Source: Sulfuricella sp. T08
GTDB taxonomy: Bacteria; Pseudomonadota; Gammaproteobacteria; Burkholderiales; Sulfuricellaceae
Length of the DNA stretch: 64,000 nt
Direction: 5' to 3'
Assembly (NCBI RefSeq): GCF_000971475.1
Contig: NZ_DF967537.1
Coordinates: forward strand, 1-64,000
Shown here piece by piece: positions 33,625 to 43,355 of this stretch; position 1 is the first letter of the stretch; the number at the start of each line of letters is the position of its first letter. Below the pieces are notes generated by a model. It saw only the letters and a program-made list of their open reading frames with translations. It was not told the DNA's origin and ran no database searches. The position numbers and the translations under genes were made by a program.

Positions 33625-34230
33625 ATGGGCCACCCTGCCGAATCCGCCATCACCGAGACCCGCAACCGCCTGATCCAGGCGGCCAGGGAAGCCTTCATGG
33701 AGGAAGGTTACCGAGCCAGCGTGGATAGCATCGCATCCCGTGCCGGCGTGGCCAAACAGACTCTCTACAACCATTTCCCCAGCAAGGACGAGTTGTTCAG
33801 CGAGTCAGCCGGCCAAGTTTCAGATGCCATTGTGGTTTCGCTGGATGGTCAGACCGACGACGTGCGTGCCACGCTCATCCGCTTTGGCACGACCTTCCGC
33901 CAGAAGGTACTCGGAGCCGAGGGGCTAGCCATGTTCCGCACCCTCATGGCCGAAGCGGTACGCTTCCCTACCCTGGCTCAGGCCTTCTTCGCCAAGGGAC
34001 CGGAGCAGACCACCACCCGGCTGGCGAATTTCCTCGGCCGCGCCATGGCTGCCAGCCAGCTGCGCCAGGACGACCCACGCTTTGCCGCCGAAATGCTGAT
34101 AGGCATGCTCAAGAACATTGAACATTTCCGCCACATCAGCGGCAATACCGAGTTGTCTGAACCCCACGAAAAAGCTCGAATCGAGAAGATTACCGACTGC
34201 TTCCTGCGCGCCTACGCCCCGAATCACTAA
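33625..34230 (+). CDS. TetR-family repressor of the exporter operon
   Basis: This protein of 201 residues has an N-terminal TetR helix-turn-helix (about 12-58: AFMEEGYRASVDSIASRAGVAKQTLYNHFPSKDELF) and an AcrR-like ligand domain. The gene begins the exporter operon and lies 13 nt before the adaptor gene. The upstream perfect palindrome is its likely operator. The inducer is unknown. Confidence 0.9.
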   Translation: MGHPAESAITETRNRLIQAAREAFMEEGYRASVDSIASRAGVAKQTLYNHFPSKDELFSESAGQVSDAIVVSLDGQTDDVRATLIRFGTTFRQKVLGAEGLAMFRTLMAEAVRFPTLAQAFFAKGPEQTTTRLANFLGRAMAASQLRQDDPRFAAEMLIGMLKNIEHFRHISGNTELSEPHEKARIEKITDCFLRAYAPNH

Positions 34231-34243
34231 CAAGGAACCGAAC

Positions 34244-35380
34244 ATGAACCGAATTTTCCCGTTGATGCTTCTGCTGACAGCCGCGCTTGCGGGTTGCGGT
34301 GGTGAGGGCGACAAAAAAACCGCTTCTGGCCCCGGTAGTCCGGCCATGCCGCCGCCGGAAGTCGATGTCGTCACCGTCACGCCGGGTTCGGCCACTCTCA
34401 CCCAAGAATTGCCTGGCCGGTTGCAGGCATTTCGCACCGCGCAGGTGCGGGCGCAGGTGGACGGCATTCTGGAGAAGCGCCTGTTTGCCGAAGGCACCGA
34501 TGTCAAGGAAGGAGCCGCCTTGTTTCGCATCGACCCACGCAACTACCTGGCGTCTTTCGATGCGGCCAAGGCGGATCTGGCCGTCGCCCGCCTGACGCTG
34601 GATCGCTACCGGCCCCTGCTCGAAATCAAGGCGGTGAGCCAACAGGAAGTCGATCTGGCCGAGGCCAAGGTAAAGCAGGCGGAAGTGGCTCTGACACGCG
34701 CTCGCATCGATCAGGAAAACACCACCGTGCCGGCACCCATTTCCGGCCGCATCGGTCGCGCACTGGTAACCGAGGGGGCGCTGGTGAGCAAGGGCACGGC
34801 GACGCATCTGGCCACCATCGAGCAGGTTGACCCCATCTATGCCAACTTTACCCAGCCCGGCGCCGATCTGCTGCGACTCCGGCAGGCCATGAAGGCGGGC
34901 AAACTCAAGGCGGCGGAACAAGCCACGGTGGAATTGATACTGGAAGACGGCAGTATCTATCCGCAACCGGGAAAGCTGCTGTTCTCGGACCTTGCCGTCG
35001 ATCCGGCAACCGGCAGTGTTTCTCTGCGCGCCGTGTTTCCCAATACCGGACATGAATTGCTGCCCGGCGCCTTTGTACGCATCCGCTTCCCGGAAGCCCA
35101 GCTCAATCAGGCCATCCGGGTGCCCCAGCGCGCCGTGCAGCCGAGTCCCCAGGGACAGCTTGTCATGATCGTGGATCACGAAGGCAAGGCCGCGCCCAGG
35201 CCGGTGAAAACCGGCGGCATGAGCGGCGGCGATTTCATCATCGCCGAAGGCCTGAAAGGCGGCGAACAGGTGATCGTCAACGGCCTGCAAAAAGCGCGCC
35301 CCGGCACACCGGTAAAGCCCGTTCCGTGGAATCCGAACACCTCCCCTGCCGCGCAGCTGCCGGCGGGTGAAAAGAGATAG
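34244..35380 (+). CDS. RND efflux periplasmic adaptor lipoprotein
   Basis: This 378-residue protein starts at MNRIFPLMLLLTAALAGC with lipobox LAGC; AAGGAA precedes the ATG. It has the membrane-fusion layout of AcrA/MexA: lipoyl-like halves (LPGRLQAFRTAQVRAQVDGIL, PAPISGRIGRALVTEGALV), a coiled-coil hairpin between them and a barrel domain. It joins the RND pump to an outer membrane factor. The pump gene follows after 9 nt. Confidence 0.93.
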   Translation: MNRIFPLMLLLTAALAGCGGEGDKKTASGPGSPAMPPPEVDVVTVTPGSATLTQELPGRLQAFRTAQVRAQVDGILEKRLFAEGTDVKEGAALFRIDPRNYLASFDAAKADLAVARLTLDRYRPLLEIKAVSQQEVDLAEAKVKQAEVALTRARIDQENTTVPAPISGRIGRALVTEGALVSKGTATHLATIEQVDPIYANFTQPGADLLRLRQAMKAGKLKAAEQATVELILEDGSIYPQPGKLLFSDLAVDPATGSVSLRAVFPNTGHELLPGAFVRIRFPEAQLNQAIRVPQRAVQPSPQGQLVMIVDHEGKAAPRPVKTGGMSGGDFIIAEGLKGGEQVIVNGLQKARPGTPVKPVPWNPNTSPAAQLPAGEKR

Positions 35381-35389
35381 GGGTTCGCC

Positions 35390-38300
35390 ATGTTCGCCAA
35401 ATTCTTCATCGACCGTCCGGTCTTCGCCTGGGTGATCGCCCTGGTGATCATGCTCGCCGGAGGCCTCGCCATCAGGGGTCTGCCGCTGTCCCAGTATCCC
35501 GCGGTTGCCCCCCCTTCGATCGCCTTCAACATCATCTACCCGGGCGCATCGGCCAAGGTGGTCGAAGATACGGTCACGGCCCTGATCGAACAGGAAATGA
35601 ACGGCATCGAACACCTGCTCTACATGGAGTCGGCTTCGGAACTGGGCACAGGCACGGTAACCCTGACCTTCGAGCCCGGCACCAACATCGACATCGCCTC
35701 GGTGGAAGCGCAAAACCGCTACAAGCGCATCGAAGCGCGCCTGCCCGATGACGTGCGTCGGGTGGGCGTGCCAGTGACCAAGCCATCGCGCAACTATGTG
35801 ATGTTCGTCGCCCTGCATTCGCCGGACAACAGCCTGAAGGCCGTCGACCTCGGCAGTTTCGCCGCCGCCAGCGTGCTCGACCCGCTACGGCGCGTCAAGG
35901 GCGTGGGCGAAGCCCTTCTGTTCGGGACCGAGTATTCGATGCGCCTGTGGCTCCAGCCGGAAAAGCTCCATGCCTACAATCTATCGCCCGCCGACGTGAC
36001 CCGTGCGGTGCGCGCCCAGAACGTGGAACTCGCCACCGGCGAGCTTGGACAGGCTCCTGCGGCAGCCGGCCAGCAACTGAACGCGGTAATCGTCACGCGT
36101 AGCAGGTTGTCGACGCCCGAGGAGTTCGGCAATATTCTCGTCCGTACCCAGCCGGACGGCTCAGCCGTGCGGGTTAAGGACGTTGCCCGGGTGGAACTGG
36201 GTTCGCAGGACTACAACATCTTCGCCCGCCTCAACGGACAGCCGGCCGCAGCCATCGCCATCCGTGTGGCGCCCAACGGCAACGCGCTGGATGTGGTCAA
36301 GGCGGTGCGCGCAAAAATGGCTGAGATGGCACCCTACTTTCCCAAGGGCGTGAGCTGGGACGTGCCCTACGACACCTCCCGCTTCGTCGACATTTCCATC
36401 AAGGAGGTGTTGCTGACCCTGGTACAGGCGGTGGTGCTGGTATTCCTGGTGATGTTTCTGTTCCTGGAGAATTTCCGCGCCACCCTGATTCCCACCATCG
36501 TCGTGCCGGTCGCCCTGACGGGCGCCTTGGCCGGACTGTATGTCTTCGGCTACTCGATCAACGTGCTTACCCTGTTCGCCATGGTGCTGGCCATCGGTAT
36601 TGTGGTGGACGATGCCATCGTGGTGGTGGAGGCAGTGGAGCGCATCATGCGTTCGGAAGGGCTGGCGCCTCGGGAAGCGGCGCGTAAGGCGATGGACCAG
36701 ATCTTCAATGCCATCGTCGGCATCACCCTGGTGTTGTCGGCGGTATTCGCGCCGATGATTTTTTTCGGCGGCTCGGTTGGCGTGATCTACCGCCAGTTTG
36801 CCGTCACCCTGATCCTCACCATGCTGTTCTCGGCCCTGATGGCGCTGACGCTGACGCCAGCCCTGTGCGCCACGCTGCTCAAGCACGAACCGGGCAAGGA
36901 ATATCGGCCCAGCAAGGGCTTCTTCGGCTGGTTCAACCGCTTTTTCGACCGCACCACTCAGGGCTATCAATCCTGGGTCGCACGCGCGATCGGAAAAACC
37001 GGGCGCTACCTGGTGCTTTACGCCGCCATCATCGGCGCCACCGGCTGGCTGTTCATGCACCTGCCCGGCAGTTTCCTGCCCGACGAAGACCAGGGCTATT
37101 TCATCAACATGGTACAACTGCCACCGGGTGCCTCGCAGGAACGCACCATCGAGGTGCTCACCCAAGTCGAGCAGTATTACCTCAAGCAGCCGGAAGTGGC
37201 CAAAGTCATCGGTGTGGTCGGCTTCTCCTTCTTTGGTCGTGGCCAGAACGCAGCCCTCGCTTTCGTGCGGCTCAAGGACTGGGATGAGCGCAAGGGCCTG
37301 GAGCATTCCTCCACGGCGCTGGTGCAGCGCGCCAACATGGCGCTATTCCAGATCAAGCAGGCGATGATTTTTGCGGTTAACCCGCCACCCATTCCTGAAC
37401 TCGCCTCCACCGGCGGCTTCGACTTTCGCCTGCAGGACCGCGCCGGTCTCGGCCGCGAAAAATTGCTGGAAGCGCGCAACATGGCGCTGGGGCTGGCCGG
37501 GCAGAATCATAACCTGGCCGGTGTGCGGCCGGAAGGTCAGGAGGCAGGACCGCAGCTGTTGCTAGACATCGACCGGCGCAAAGCTGAGACCCTCGGCGTT
37601 TCCATTGCCGACCTCAACGAAACTCTGCAATCCACCCTGGGGGTCGCCTACATCAACGACTTTGAGCGCCAAGGCCGGATATTGCGGGTGCAGATGCAAG
37701 CCGAGGCAGATTTGCGCACCACGCCGGAAATGCTCCTGCGTCTGTCGGTCAAGAACAAGGCGGGGGGAATGGTGCCGCTGGCCGAACTGGTCACGCCCCG
37801 CTGGATCGTCGGTTCACCCAAGCTGGATCGTTTCAACGGGCTGCCCGCCATGAAAATCGCCGGTAACCCGGCGCCCGGTCACAGCACCGGCGAGGCGATG
37901 CAGACCATGGAGGAACTGGCCAAAAATCTGCCTCCAGGATTCGGCTTCGAGTGGTCCGGCACCTCGTTCGAGGAGAAACTCTCCGGCAGCCAGGCACCCT
38001 TCCTGTTTGCACTGTCGCTGCTGGTGGTTTTCCTCGCGCTGGCCGCGCTGTATGAAAGCTGGTCGATTCCCTTTGCCGTGCTTCTGGTAGTACCACTGGG
38101 GATCTTCGGCGCAACCCTGGCGGTAACGTTGCGCGGCTTGCCCAACGACGTCTATTTCAAGGTGGGCCTAATCGCCATCATCGGACTATCCAGCAAGAAC
38201 GCCATTCTGATCATCGAGTTCGCCCGTGACTTGCAGGAGAAAGGCATGGGGCTGGTCGAGGCCACTCTGGAGGCCTGCCGACTGCGTTTCAGGCCGATCC

Positions 38301-38515
38301 TGATGACCTCCTTCGCCTTCATTCTGGGCGTGCTGCCACTGGCGATTTCAACCGGGGCCGGGGCCAACAGTCGTCACGCCATCGGAACCGGCGTAATCGG
38401 CGGCATGCTCGCGGCCACCTTCCTGGCAATATTCCTGGTGCCGGTGTTTTTCGTCGTGGTGCGAAAGATCTTCCCCGGCCATGCCCGCCGACACGAGGAG
38501 AACGATCATGTATAA
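35390..38515 (+). CDS. RND multidrug efflux pump, HAE1 family (AcrB/MexB-like)
   Basis: This protein of 1041 residues has the full RND architecture: TM1 (FAWVIALVIMLAGGLAI), two large periplasmic loops and two blocks of membrane helices. The proton-relay aspartates are in GIVVDDAIV at 407-408, as in AcrB, and Lys in GLSSKNAIL is also retained. The length is typical. It probably exports hydrophobic or amphiphilic compounds by proton antiport; specificity cannot be told. The last 8 nt overlap the first outer membrane factor gene. Confidence 0.95.
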   Translation: MFAKFFIDRPVFAWVIALVIMLAGGLAIRGLPLSQYPAVAPPSIAFNIIYPGASAKVVEDTVTALIEQEMNGIEHLLYMESASELGTGTVTLTFEPGTNIDIASVEAQNRYKRIEARLPDDVRRVGVPVTKPSRNYVMFVALHSPDNSLKAVDLGSFAAASVLDPLRRVKGVGEALLFGTEYSMRLWLQPEKLHAYNLSPADVTRAVRAQNVELATGELGQAPAAAGQQLNAVIVTRSRLSTPEEFGNILVRTQPDGSAVRVKDVARVELGSQDYNIFARLNGQPAAAIAIRVAPNGNALDVVKAVRAKMAEMAPYFPKGVSWDVPYDTSRFVDISIKEVLLTLVQAVVLVFLVMFLFLENFRATLIPTIVVPVALTGALAGLYVFGYSINVLTLFAMVLAIGIVVDDAIVVVEAVERIMRSEGLAPREAARKAMDQIFNAIVGITLVLSAVFAPMIFFGGSVGVIYRQFAVTLILTMLFSALMALTLTPALCATLLKHEPGKEYRPSKGFFGWFNRFFDRTTQGYQSWVARAIGKTGRYLVLYAAIIGATGWLFMHLPGSFLPDEDQGYFINMVQLPPGASQERTIEVLTQVEQYYLKQPEVAKVIGVVGFSFFGRGQNAALAFVRLKDWDERKGLEHSSTALVQRANMALFQIKQAMIFAVNPPPIPELASTGGFDFRLQDRAGLGREKLLEARNMALGLAGQNHNLAGVRPEGQEAGPQLLLDIDRRKAETLGVSIADLNETLQSTLGVAYINDFERQGRILRVQMQAEADLRTTPEMLLRLSVKNKAGGMVPLAELVTPRWIVGSPKLDRFNGLPAMKIAGNPAPGHSTGEAMQTMEELAKNLPPGFGFEWSGTSFEEKLSGSQAPFLFALSLLVVFLALAALYESWSIPFAVLLVVPLGIFGATLAVTLRGLPNDVYFKVGLIAIIGLSSKNAILIIEFARDLQEKGMGLVEATLEACRLRFRPILMTSFAFILGVLPLAISTGAGANSRHAIGTGVIGGMLAATFLAIFLVPVFFVVVRKIFPGHARRHEENDHV

Positions 38516-39893
38516 GTCACTCATCATCGCCCTGGGCACCGCTTTGGCAGGCTGTTCGCTGATGCCCGATTACCAGCGGCCCGAGCCGCCGGTTGCCGCA
38601 CAATGGCCGCAAACTGCCCAGCCGGACGGCGTGCGCAAGGCAGCCGAAATCGACTGGCGCAGCTTCTTCCCCGACCAAAGGCTGCAAGCCCTGATCGCGG
38701 CTGCTCTCGAACACAACCGCGATATGCGCATCGCCGCCGCGCGCGTCGAAGAAGCCCGCGCCCTCCATGGCATCACTCGCGCCGACCGGTTGCCCGGCGT
38801 CGATGCCGCCGCCGGGGGGCAATCGGTGCGCACGCCGGGCGACCTCTCCTCCACCGGAAAAGCAAATACCACCCGTCGCTACGACATCGGGCTCTCCATG
38901 CTGTCTTTCGAGCTGGATTTCTGGGGCCGGGTAAAAAGTCTGGATGAAGCAGCACTGTCTAGCTTCCTTGCCACCGAGGAGGCCCAGCGCGCCCTGCGCC
39001 TGTCGCTCATTTCCGAGGTCGCCAACGCCTATTTCAGCCTGCTGGAGATGGACGAGCGCACACGGCTTGCACAAGAAACCGTGAAGAGCCGCGAGGAAAC
39101 CCGCACTATGATCGGCCACCGGCGGGAAGTGGGGCTGGCTGGCGACCTCGACTACCTGCAGGCGGATGGCGCACTGGAGCTAGTGCGCGCGGAGCTCGCC
39201 AGCCTGCAACGCCAGCAGGCCGCCGCCGCGAATGCGCTGGTGCTGCTCGTCGGCCAGCAACCGTCCAGCCTGCCCGAGGGACGAACGCTACTGAATCAGG
39301 ACATCGTTGCCGACCTAGCCGCGGACCTGCCTGCGGAAGTACTGCTCCAGCGCCCTGACGTGCTGGCTGCGGAAAAAAGACTGATTGCCGCCAATGCCAA
39401 CATCGGTGCCGCACGCGCTGCTTTCCTGCCGCGCATTAGCCTGACCGCCGGCCTGGGGACGGCGAGCAGCGCGCTTTCAGGGCTATTCGGAGGCGGCAGC
39501 GAGAGCTGGAATTTCCAGCCGGCGTTGCGCCTGCCGCTGTTCGATGGCGGCCGCAGCGCCGCCGGGGTGGATCTCGCCGAGGCCCGCAAGGTCATCGCCG
39601 TGGCCGAGTACGAGAAGGCCATCCAGCAGGCTTTCCGCGAAGTCGCCGACCTCCTCTCAGCCCGTACCTATCTGGTTGAGCAACTGCGCGCGCAGCAGGC
39701 TGCAGAAAAGGCCCAGAACGAGCGCCTGCGCCTGGCGGAAGCCCGCTACAAGGCAGGTGTCACCAGCCACCTCGAAGTGCTGGATGCGCAGCGTGAATCC
39801 TTTTCCGCCCAGCAAGCCACGGTGCAAACCCGGCACGCATGGCTCACCGCTGCCGCCCAGCTTTACAAGGCTCTGGGCGGCGGTGGGCTGTGA
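38508..39893 (+). CDS. Outer membrane efflux lipoprotein 1 (NodT/OprM family)
   Basis: This protein of 461 residues starts at MYKSLIIALGTALAGC, with lipobox LAGC. Its TolC-type repeats are visible: RIAAARVEEARALHGI, NAYFSLLEMDERT and, in the second half, ANIGAARAAFLPRISLTAGLG and YKAGVTSHLEVLDAQR. It probably forms the outer channel of the RND pump. The start overlaps the pump gene by 8 nt. A second, related gene follows 26 nt later. Confidence 0.93.
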   Translation: MYKSLIIALGTALAGCSLMPDYQRPEPPVAAQWPQTAQPDGVRKAAEIDWRSFFPDQRLQALIAAALEHNRDMRIAAARVEEARALHGITRADRLPGVDAAAGGQSVRTPGDLSSTGKANTTRRYDIGLSMLSFELDFWGRVKSLDEAALSSFLATEEAQRALRLSLISEVANAYFSLLEMDERTRLAQETVKSREETRTMIGHRREVGLAGDLDYLQADGALELVRAELASLQRQQAAAANALVLLVGQQPSSLPEGRTLLNQDIVADLAADLPAEVLLQRPDVLAAEKRLIAANANIGAARAAFLPRISLTAGLGTASSALSGLFGGGSESWNFQPALRLPLFDGGRSAAGVDLAEARKVIAVAEYEKAIQQAFREVADLLSARTYLVEQLRAQQAAEKAQNERLRLAEARYKAGVTSHLEVLDAQRESFSAQQATVQTRHAWLTAAAQLYKALGGGGL

Positions 39894-39919
39894 AATGACT
39901 GGAGTGGGAGAGGAAAACG

Positions 39920-41362
39920 GTGAGCATGTTTGACATGACAGAAACGACGAAGCTGGCTGGCATGGCACTGGCGTTGCTGCTCGCCGGCTGCGCGGTCGGG
40001 CCCGACTATCGGAAGCCCGAAGCATCTGTCCCGGCGGCTTGGCACAGCGCCATGAAAGGCGGCTTGAAATCCGTCTCACCCGAAGCTGCGCAACTCGCCC
40101 AGTGGTGGAACGGTCTCGACGACCCGCAGCTGTCGCGGCTGATCGAGCAAGCGACGGCCAACAACCTGGACCTGAAACTGGCGCAGGCGCGACTACGCGA
40201 GGCGCGCGCCCGCCGCGGGGTATCCGCAGCCGACCGTTTTCCAACCTTGAATGCCGCTGCCGGCGCCAATCGCAGCCGTTCCAGCGAGGAAATGGGCTTC
40301 GGCGGCGGCAACGTCAACGAGACTTGGTCCGCGCAGTTCGATGCCAGCTGGGAGCTCGACGTCTTTGGCGGCAAGCGCCGCGCCTTGGAGGCGGCCACAG
40401 CTAACCTTGAGGCTTCCCAAGAAGACCTGCGCGATGTGCAGGTGAGCCTGCTGGCGGAAGTGGCACTGAATTATGTCGAGGTGCGCGCCTATCAGGCGCG
40501 GCTAGCCATTGCACTATCCAATCTCGCCAGCCAGAGGGAAACCTGGCAGATCGCCCGCTGGCGTTATGAGGCTGGTCTCACCACGCAACTGGACGAGGAT
40601 CAGGCCCGGCTCAATCTGGAACAGACCCGCGCCCAGCTTCCCGTGTTGCAAACGGGACTGGAACAGTCCAAAAACCGGCTCGCCGTACTGCTGGGACGCA
40701 AGGCCGGCGAACTCGCGGAACTGGAGACAACGACGGCGATTCCGCAAACACCAACCGAAGTGGCCGTGGGCATCCCCGCCGACACCCTGCGCAACCGTCC
40801 GGATCTGCGCCGCGCCGAGCGCCAGTTGGCGGCAGCGACCGCACAGGTGGGCGCGGCGACCGCCGCCTTGTATCCCAATTTCTCGCTTTCCGGCACCCTC
40901 GGCCTGCAAGCGCTTTCCAGCACCAACCTGTTGCAGGCCAGCGCTCGCATGTTCTCCGTCGCAGCCAATGCCGGCTGGGTGCTGTTCGATGCCGGACGCA
41001 TCCGGCAGAACATCGAAGTGCAGAACGCCTTACAGGAGCAGGCGTTGATTCGCTACGAGTCGGCCGTGCTCGGGGCATTGCGCGATGTGGAAAACGCGCT
41101 GGTCGCCTACGCCGAGGAGCTGAACCGACGCGCCGCACTGAAAGACGCCGTGCAATCGGCACAAAGTGCGGCGGGGCTTGCCGCCAGCCAGTATGCCGCC
41201 GGCCTGATTGACTTTCTGACGGTGCTGGATACCCAGCGCTCGCTCTTATCCCTGCAAGACCAGTTGAGCCTGAGCGAGGCCGCAGTCACCTCCAACCTGG
41301 CACGCCTTTTTAAAGCCTTGGGCGGCGGCTGGAGCATCGAATCCTCAGGAGAAAAATCATGA
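39920..41362 (+). CDS. Outer membrane efflux lipoprotein 2 (NodT/OprM family)
   Basis: This protein of 480 residues has a lipobox (LLAGC) and the opening CAVGPDYRKPEASVPAAW. Duplicated TolC domains follow: LKLAQARLREARARRGVSA, AEVALNYVEVRAYQARL, YEAGLTTQLDEDQARLNLEQ and SQYAAGLIDFLTVLDTQRSL. A GTG at 39920 is the first start; ATGs at 39926 and 39935 are alternatives. It overlaps the MacA-like gene by 4 nt, so it likely serves the ABC exporter downstream. Confidence 0.93.
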   Translation: MSMFDMTETTKLAGMALALLLAGCAVGPDYRKPEASVPAAWHSAMKGGLKSVSPEAAQLAQWWNGLDDPQLSRLIEQATANNLDLKLAQARLREARARRGVSAADRFPTLNAAAGANRSRSSEEMGFGGGNVNETWSAQFDASWELDVFGGKRRALEAATANLEASQEDLRDVQVSLLAEVALNYVEVRAYQARLAIALSNLASQRETWQIARWRYEAGLTTQLDEDQARLNLEQTRAQLPVLQTGLEQSKNRLAVLLGRKAGELAELETTTAIPQTPTEVAVGIPADTLRNRPDLRRAERQLAAATAQVGAATAALYPNFSLSGTLGLQALSSTNLLQASARMFSVAANAGWVLFDAGRIRQNIEVQNALQEQALIRYESAVLGALRDVENALVAYAEELNRRAALKDAVQSAQSAAGLAASQYAAGLIDFLTVLDTQRSLLSLQDQLSLSEAAVTSNLARLFKALGGGWSIESSGEKS

Positions 41363-42636
41363 GCACCCCCGCCAACGATGTGGCCAAAACACTCGGCCTC
41401 GACCGACAGTCCAAAGTAACTTCGCGACTGAAACCCTACTTGGTCTGGGGTGGTATCGCCCTGGCCGTCGTGCTTTTGGCGTTGTTCTGGTTCGGCCGTC
41501 AATCCAGTGGCCTGGTACAGTACCAGACACAGGAAATCAAACGCGGCGGCCTCACCGTGATGGTTTCCGCCACCGGTACGCTCCAGCCCACCAACCAGGT
41601 GGACGTGGGTAGTGAAATTTCCGGCACCATCAAGACAGTAGAAGTCGATTACAACGACCAAGTCACTCGCGGCCAGGTGCTGGCGAAAATCGAGACCACC
41701 AAGCTGGAAGCGCAGGTGAAGCAAACAGCCGCATCAACAGAAGCCGCACGTGCCCGCGTGCTGCAAACCCAGGCGACCGTCAGCGAGGCGAAGGCCAAAC
41801 TGGCGCGGCTGGTGCAGGTACAGGATGCCAGCGGCGGCAAAGTGCCGTCGAAAGCCGAGATGGATACGGCAAAGGCCAACCTCGACCGCGCCATCGCCGA
41901 CGAGGCCAATGCCCGTGCCACCGTCGCCCAGGCGGAAGCCACCCTGGAAGCACAGCGCACTGATCTTGCCAAGGCCGTGATCCGCTCGCCGATCAAGGGC
42001 GTGGTATTGAAGCGCGCCGCCGAACCTGGCCAGACCGTCGCCGCCACGTTCCAGACCCCGGTGCTGTTCACCTTGGCCGAAGACCTGACGCAAATGGAAC
42101 TGCACGTGGACGTGGATGAGGCCGATGTGGGCAAGGTGCGCGAAGCCCAGACGGCGACCTTCACCGTCGATGCCTATCCCGACCGCAGCTTTCCGGCGCG
42201 CATCACCCAGGTGCGATTCGGTTCCAAGACCGTGGCCGGTGTGGTCACTTATGAAACCGTGCTCAAGGTGAACAATACCGATCTGCTGCTGCGGCCGGGT
42301 ATGACCGGCACCGCCAACATCACGGTGCAGCAGGCCAAGGACGTTCTACTTGTGGCCAACGCCGCACTGCGCTTCACACCGCCGCAAGCCGCACCCAAAC
42401 CCAAGGGTGGGGGCGGTCTGGTTAGCAGCATGCTACCGCGCCCCCCCAGTTCAGCGCCCAAAGCAGCGGATAGCGCCGAGGACAAGCAGCCCCACGTGTG
42501 GGTGCTGCGCGATGGCAAGCCGGAAAAGGTGATGCTCAAGATCGGCATGACCGACGGCATCATGACCGAGGTTAAGGAAGGCAAGTTCGAACCAGGCATG
42601 GCGGTGGTGGTGGATGTGATTGAAGCGAATAAGTAA
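41359..42636 (+). CDS. MacA-like periplasmic adaptor
   Basis: This protein of 425 residues has one N-terminal transmembrane helix (about 33-51: YLVWGGIALAVVLLALFWF), then a lipoyl/coiled-coil/barrel adaptor (KRGGLTVMVSATGTLQPTNQVDVGSEISGTI). The MacA-type C-terminus includes a Pro/Gly-rich insert (about 345-375). It works with the MacB-type ATPase and permease next to it. It overlaps the preceding outer membrane factor gene by 4 nt. Confidence 0.9.
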   Translation: MSTPANDVAKTLGLDRQSKVTSRLKPYLVWGGIALAVVLLALFWFGRQSSGLVQYQTQEIKRGGLTVMVSATGTLQPTNQVDVGSEISGTIKTVEVDYNDQVTRGQVLAKIETTKLEAQVKQTAASTEAARARVLQTQATVSEAKAKLARLVQVQDASGGKVPSKAEMDTAKANLDRAIADEANARATVAQAEATLEAQRTDLAKAVIRSPIKGVVLKRAAEPGQTVAATFQTPVLFTLAEDLTQMELHVDVDEADVGKVREAQTATFTVDAYPDRSFPARITQVRFGSKTVAGVVTYETVLKVNNTDLLLRPGMTGTANITVQQAKDVLLVANAALRFTPPQAAPKPKGGGGLVSSMLPRPPSSAPKAADSAEDKQPHVWVLRDGKPEKVMLKIGMTDGIMTEVKEGKFEPGMAVVVDVIEANK

Positions 42637-42638
42637 CC

Positions 42639-43355
42639 ATGGACACCACCAGCGTTCCCGTCATCGAACTGCGCCAGGTCACCAAGACCTTCGGCCGTGG
42701 CACGGCGGCGATGCAGGCGCTGCGCGGCGTCGACCTCGTCATTCAGTCCGGCGAGTTCGTCGCTGTGATGGGTCCCTCCGGCTCGGGTAAGAGCACCTGC
42801 ATGAACATCCTCGGCTGCCTCGACACGCCTACTACCGGCAGCTATTTGTTCCAGGGTGTGACGGTGGGCAGCCTCAGCCGCGACCAGCGCGCAATATTGC
42901 GGCGTCATTACCTGGGCTTCATATTCCAGGGTTATAACCTGCTCAATCGCACCACGGCACTGGAAAACGTCGAACTGCCGCTTATCTATCGCGGTGACCC
43001 AGTCGAAGTGCGTCACCAGCGTGCCCAGGAGGCGCTGGCGGCGGTGGGCTTGAGTGGCTGGGAGCATCACACCCCGGGCGAACTGTCCGGCGGCCAGCAG
43101 CAGCGCGTAGCCATCGCCCGCGCCATCGTCACCCAACCTGCCGTACTGCTCGCCGACGAGCCGACGGGCAACCTGGATACCGCGCGCAGTCAGGAGATCA
43201 TGGACATCCTCACCCGGCTCAACTTTGATCAGGGCATCACCATCGTCATGGTCACCCACGAGCCGGACATGGCGGCCTATGCCCGGCGCACCGTGCATTT
43301 CCGCGACGGCCTGGTCGTACCCGAGCACGAGATCCAACACGAAGGGGGTGCGTGA
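42639..43355 (+). CDS. MacB/LolD-type ABC transporter ATPase
   Basis: This protein of 238 residues has Walker [10 protein letters not shown] (45-53), signature LSGGQQQR and Walker [13 protein letters not shown]. This is the MacB/LolD group, here separate from the permease, unlike E. coli MacB where both are fused. The start is 2 nt after the adaptor stop and the end overlaps the permease by 4 nt. Confidence 0.93.
   Translation: MDTTSVPVIELRQVTKTFGRGTAAMQALRGVDLVIQSGEFVAVMGPSGSGKSTCMNILGCLDTPTTGSYLFQGVTVGSLSRDQRAILRRHYLGFIFQGYNLLNRTTALENVELPLIYRGDPVEVRHQRAQEALAAVGLSGWEHHTPGELSGGQQQRVAIARAIVTQPAVLLADEPTGNLDTARSQEIMDILTRLNFDQGITIVMVTHEPDMAAYARRTVHFRDGLVVPEHEIQHEGGA

Noticed and set aside
34190..35818. 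542-codon minus-strand frame across the RND adaptor
   Set aside because: Antisense shadow of tetR, the adaptor and the pump; no domain and His/Gly/Arg-biased composition.
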